A stretch of DNA of 64,000 nucleotides, taken from assembly GCF_003182135.1 (NCBI RefSeq), contig NZ_QGTL01000003.1, forward strand, positions 682,001-746,000, written 5' to 3'. The notes beneath the pieces were generated by a model that saw only the letters and a program-made list of their open reading frames with translations, did not search any database and was not told where the DNA came from. The position numbers were made by a program, and so were the translations under genes. Of this stretch, positions 61,483 to 64,000 are shown one piece after another (position 1 is the stretch's first letter; each line of letters opens with the position of its first letter). The DNA is from Nocardia neocaledoniensis. GTDB lineage: Bacteria; Actinomycetota; Actinomycetes; Mycobacteriales; Mycobacteriaceae.

Positions 61483-63027
61483 GTGGACCAGATGATCGAT
61501 AAACAGTCCAACGACCGTCCGTCCGAGAACAGCGAATCCGTCGCGCCCGCACCGAGCGGTGCGGGTTCGGGCTTCGTGGTCGTCGCCAACCGGCTGCCGG
61601 TCGACCTCGAGCGCCTGCCCGACGGGACGACCCGCTGGAAGCGCAGCCCCGGCGGGCTGGTGACCGCGCTGGAGCCGGTCCTGCGCAGCAACAAGGGGGC
61701 CTGGGTCGGCTGGGCCGGCGTTCCGGACGTCGAGGTCCAGCCGATCATCGAGGACGGACTGGAACTGCATCCGGTGCCGCTGACGGCGCAGGAGGTCGAG
61801 GACTACTACGAGGGGTTCTCCAACGGCACGCTGTGGCCGCTGTACCACGACGTGATCGTGCGCCCGGTGTACGACCGAGCCTGGTGGGCCGCTTATGTCG
61901 AGGTCAACCGGCGTTTCGCCGAGGAGACCGCGAAAGTGGCCGCCGAGGGCGCGACGGTCTGGGTGCAGGACTACCAGCTGCAGCTGGTGCCGAAGATGCT
62001 GCGGATGCTGCGCCCCGACCTCACCATCGGCTTCTTCCTGCACATCCCGTTCCCGCCGGTGGAGCTGTTCATGCAGATGCCGTGGCGGACCGAGATCGTC
62101 GAGGGCCTGCTCGGCGCCGACCTGATCGGCTTCCACCTCCCCGGCGGCGCGCAGAACTTCCTCTACCTGGCCCGCAGGCTGGCCGGTCAGCCCACTTCAC
62201 GCGGCACCATCGGCGTGCGCTCCAAGCTGGGCGTGGTGCAGGTCGGCTTCCGCACGGTGCGGGTGGGCGCGTTCCCGATCTCGATCGACTCCGCCGAGCT
62301 GGACGAGCACTCGCGGCGCCGATCGGTGCGCGAGCGGGCGGCCAAGATCCGCGCCGAGCTGGGCAATCCGAAGAACATCATGCTCGGCGTCGACCGCCTC
62401 GACTACACCAAGGGCATCGACATCCGCCTCAACGCGCTGCAGGAACTCCTCGAGGAAGGCCGGGTCGACCCCGCCGACACGGTGATGGTGCAGCTGGCCA
62501 CGCCGAGCCGCGAGCGCGTGCAGAGCTACATCAAGATGCGCGGCGACATCGAGCGTCAGGTGGGCCGGATCAACGGTGAGTTCGCCCGCGTCGGCTACCC
62601 GGTGGTGCACTACCTGCATCGCCCGATCCCCCGCGACGAACTGATCGCCTTCTTCGTCGCCGCCGACGCCATGCTGGTGACGCCGCTGCGCGACGGCATG
62701 AACCTGGTCGCCAAGGAGTACGTGGCCTGCCACAGCGACCTCAACGGCGCCCTGGTGCTGAGCGAGTTCACCGGCGCGGCGGCCGAGCTGCGCCAGTCCT
62801 ACCTGTGCAATCCGCACGACCTGGACAGCGTGAAGGACGCCATCGTGGGCGCGCTCGACGACGAGCGCGACACCAAGCGCCGCCGGATGCGCTCGATGCG
62901 CCGCCAGGTGCTCACCCACGATGTCGAGCGCTGGGCGCGGGCCTTCCTGGATTCGCTCTCGCACGGCAACATCGCCGGATCCGCCCTGCTCAGCGAGGAC
63001 TCCGACGTCTTCGGCGAATCGCGCTGA
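61483..63027 (+). CDS. otsA: Alpha,alpha-trehalose-phosphate synthase
   Basis: OtsA joins UDP- or ADP-glucose and glucose-6-phosphate to trehalose-6-phosphate, precursor of trehalose and of the mycolate carrier trehalose monomycolate. The 514-aa GT20 enzyme has V-V-A-N-R-L-P-V near 32, [20 protein letters not shown] near 166, [11 protein letters not shown] near 304, and [10 protein letters not shown] near 406. The first 28 residues are a disordered extension. It starts with GTG at 61483. phoP follows 57 bp after it with its own control sites. Confidence 0.97.
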   Translation: MDQMIDKQSNDRPSENSESVAPAPSGAGSGFVVVANRLPVDLERLPDGTTRWKRSPGGLVTALEPVLRSNKGAWVGWAGVPDVEVQPIIEDGLELHPVPLTAQEVEDYYEGFSNGTLWPLYHDVIVRPVYDRAWWAAYVEVNRRFAEETAKVAAEGATVWVQDYQLQLVPKMLRMLRPDLTIGFFLHIPFPPVELFMQMPWRTEIVEGLLGADLIGFHLPGGAQNFLYLARRLAGQPTSRGTIGVRSKLGVVQVGFRTVRVGAFPISIDSAELDEHSRRRSVRERAAKIRAELGNPKNIMLGVDRLDYTKGIDIRLNALQELLEEGRVDPADTVMVQLATPSRERVQSYIKMRGDIERQVGRINGEFARVGYPVVHYLHRPIPRDELIAFFVAADAMLVTPLRDGMNLVAKEYVACHSDLNGALVLSEFTGAAAELRQSYLCNPHDLDSVKDAIVGALDDERDTKRRRMRSMRRQVLTHDVERWARAFLDSLSHGNIAGSALLSEDSDVFGESR

Positions 63028-63031
63028 CGGC

Positions 63032-63049
63032 ACACAGCAACCTCACAGC
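63032..63049 (+). promoter_or_regulatory. PhoP box upstream of phoP
   Basis: ACACAGC (63032-63038), four bases, then TCACAGC (63043-63049). The mycobacterial PhoP site is two TCACAGC heptamers spaced by four bases; only the first base of repeat 1 differs. It lies 36 bp before the phoP start, right behind the otsA stop, fitting autoregulation. Confidence 0.75.
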
Positions 63050-63088
63050 CATGGTCCAGCCACCTCCCAGCGGGGTGGTGGACCATGG
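63049..63088. promoter_or_regulatory. Inverted repeat over the phoP start region
   Basis: CCATGGTCCA and TGGACCATGG (10 bp, exact) flank an inner CCACC/GGTGG with one unpaired G. It overlaps the last base of the PhoP box and covers the ATG at 63085. It could terminate otsA transcription or fold over the phoP ribosome-binding site. Confidence 0.6.
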
Positions 63089-63810
63089 GTGGCATGAGCG
63101 GTCTGTCTGAAGCACCCGAGGCGCGGGTGCTCGTCGTCGACGACGAACCGATGATCGTGGAACTGTTGGCGGTGAGCCTGCGCTACCAGGGGTTCGAGGT
63201 GGCCACGGCCGCCGACGGCGCCGAGGGCCTGGACAAGGCGCGCTCGTTCCGTCCGCAGGCGCTCATCGTCGACGTGATGATGCCCGGCATGGACGGCTTC
63301 GGCCTGCTGCGCCGGCTGCGCGCCGACGGCATCGACGCGCCGGTGCTGTTCCTGACCGCGCGCGACGAGGTCGAGGACAAGATCACCGGGCTCACCCTCG
63401 GCGCCGACGACTACGTCACCAAGCCGTTCAGCCTCGAGGAGGTGGTGGCCCGGCTGCGGGTGATCCTGCGCCGTTCCGGCCAGGCCGCCGAGGCGCCCGC
63501 GAACACCCGGCTGCGCTTCGCCGACATCGAACTCGACGACGACACCCACGAGGTGTGGAAAGCGGGCGAGCCGGTCGCCCTGTCCCCCACCGAGTTCACG
63601 CTGCTGCGCTACTTCATGGTGAACGCGGGCAGCGTGCTGAGCAAGCCCCGCATCCTGGATCACGTGTGGCGCTACGACTTCGGCGGAGAGGTCGGCGTGG
63701 TGGAAACCTATGTCTCCTACCTGCGCAAGAAGGTCGACACCGGCGAGCAGCGGCTGATCCACACGCTGCGCGGTGTCGGATACGTCATGCGGGAACCCGT
63801 GTCGCGGTGA
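63085..63810 (+). CDS. phoP: Response regulator PhoP
   Basis: This OmpR-family regulator controls complex lipids, pH and ESX functions in mycobacteria. The 241-aa protein has a receiver domain (D19-D20, phospho-Asp D63 in V-D-V-M-M-P-G-M-D, K in Y-V-T-K-P-F) and a winged helix (L-S-P-T-E-F-T-L-L-R-Y-F near 170, H-T-L-R-G-V-G-Y near 226). It matches M. tuberculosis PhoP closely, including W-K-A-G-E-P-V and V-W-R-Y-D-F-G-G. ATG 63085 is used; ATG 63094 is an alternative with a three-residue shorter product. Its stop overlaps phoR (GTGA). Confidence 0.95.
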   Translation: MGGMSGLSEAPEARVLVVDDEPMIVELLAVSLRYQGFEVATAADGAEGLDKARSFRPQALIVDVMMPGMDGFGLLRRLRADGIDAPVLFLTARDEVEDKITGLTLGADDYVTKPFSLEEVVARLRVILRRSGQAAEAPANTRLRFADIELDDDTHEVWKAGEPVALSPTEFTLLRYFMVNAGSVLSKPRILDHVWRYDFGGEVGVVETYVSYLRKKVDTGEQRLIHTLRGVGYVMREPVSR

Positions 63811-64000
63811 GAACCGGCCTGCGCGAACGACTTTCGGCGGTTCCGCTGCGGGTGACGCTCGTCCTCGTACTGGTCCTGATGGCCGGATTCGGCTTGGTCG
63901 CTTCGGGTTTCGTGGTGACGAAGGCGATGGAGAACTCGCTGCTGAACCGCACCGATCAGCAGCTGACCGACGCCGCGGTCGAGTGGGAGCGCCGTGTGGG
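63807..64000 (+). CDS. phoR: Sensor histidine kinase PhoR, N-terminal part (cut by window edge)
   Basis: The GTG overlaps the phoP stop (GTGA). The 64 readable residues are M-R-T-G-L-R-E-R-L-S, a membrane helix (L-R-V-T-L-V-L-V-L-V-L-M-A-G-F-G-L-V) near 15-36, and the start of an extracytoplasmic sensor domain (N-R-T-D-Q-Q-L-T-D-A-A). Kinase domains lie beyond the window. Identity rests on position and topology; this is the partner of PhoP. Confidence 0.9.
   Translation, partial: MRTGLRERLSAVPLRVTLVLVLVLMAGFGLVASGFVVTKAMENSLLNRTDQQLTDAAVEWERRV

Overview
The window is high-GC DNA from a mycolic-acid-forming actinomycete of the Mycobacteriales, most likely Nocardia or a close relative. The evidence is an antigen-85-type mycolyltransferase, an ESX (type VII) secretion module with an EspG-like chaperone, a PhoP that closely follows the mycobacterial protein, an MbtH-like protein, and a gene order that follows the Mycobacterium tuberculosis Rv0757-Rv0812 interval (pabC, ygfZ, DUF3073, purM, purF, purL, M18 peptidase, purQ-purS, MBL hydrolase, S9 peptidase, purB, purD, phoP-phoR). 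The genus is an inference; gene family assignments come from reading the proteins.

Layout. 1-6.2 kb: cytochrome bd oxidase, aminodeoxychorismate lyase, YgfZ, a MOSC protein, an asparaginase and a DUF3073 protein. 6.2-14.5 kb: purM, a translationally coupled peptide ABC transporter with its two ATPases fused, and purF. 14.6-20 kb: an accessory stretch with a YhgE/Pip-like membrane protein, two toxin-antitoxin modules (TacAT and HicAB) on either side of a sterol-carrier-family gene, and a lipoprotein. 19.4-25.7 kb: a TetR/hydrolase pair with twin operators, a CPBP protease and two paralogous membrane alpha/beta hydrolases. 25.7-36 kb: purL, a GT87 mannosyltransferase, an M18 aminopeptidase, an AraC regulator with a frameshifted beta-lactamase-like serine hydrolase, a MarR/binding-protein pair, purQ-purS and an MBL hydrolase. 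36-47.4 kb: an M20 peptidase, a glutamate decarboxylase/antiporter locus, a prolyl oligopeptidase, two DUF2330 proteins and a mycolyltransferase. 47.4-55 kb: HIT, purB, TetR, an aminotransferase, an M23 peptidase, Uma2 and purD. 55-59.6 kb: a PH-domain protein, HIT and an orphan ESX substrate/EspG module. 59.7-64 kb: tRNA-Thr, mbtH, a hydrolase, otsA and phoP-phoR, with phoR cut by the window edge.

How the genes work together. Seven purine genes (purM, F, L, Q, S, B, D) are dispersed over about 49 kb in separate units; purS and purQ overlap and join purL to form FGAM synthase. gadB and gadC are divergent and make up a proton-consuming acid-resistance pair. The ESX module pairs two helical secretion substrates with an EspG-type chaperone and carries no secretion machinery of its own. 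phoP is preceded by a good match to the PhoP direct-repeat box, which points to autoregulation.

Two sequence-level themes recur. At least twelve genes start with ATG or GTG exactly 6-7 nt downstream of a TANNNT -10 box and have no separate Shine-Dalgarno, the signature of leaderless mRNA; this also settles several start codons (purD, ygfZ, the sterol-carrier gene). Convergent gene ends carry long perfect hairpins with short loops and no U-tract.
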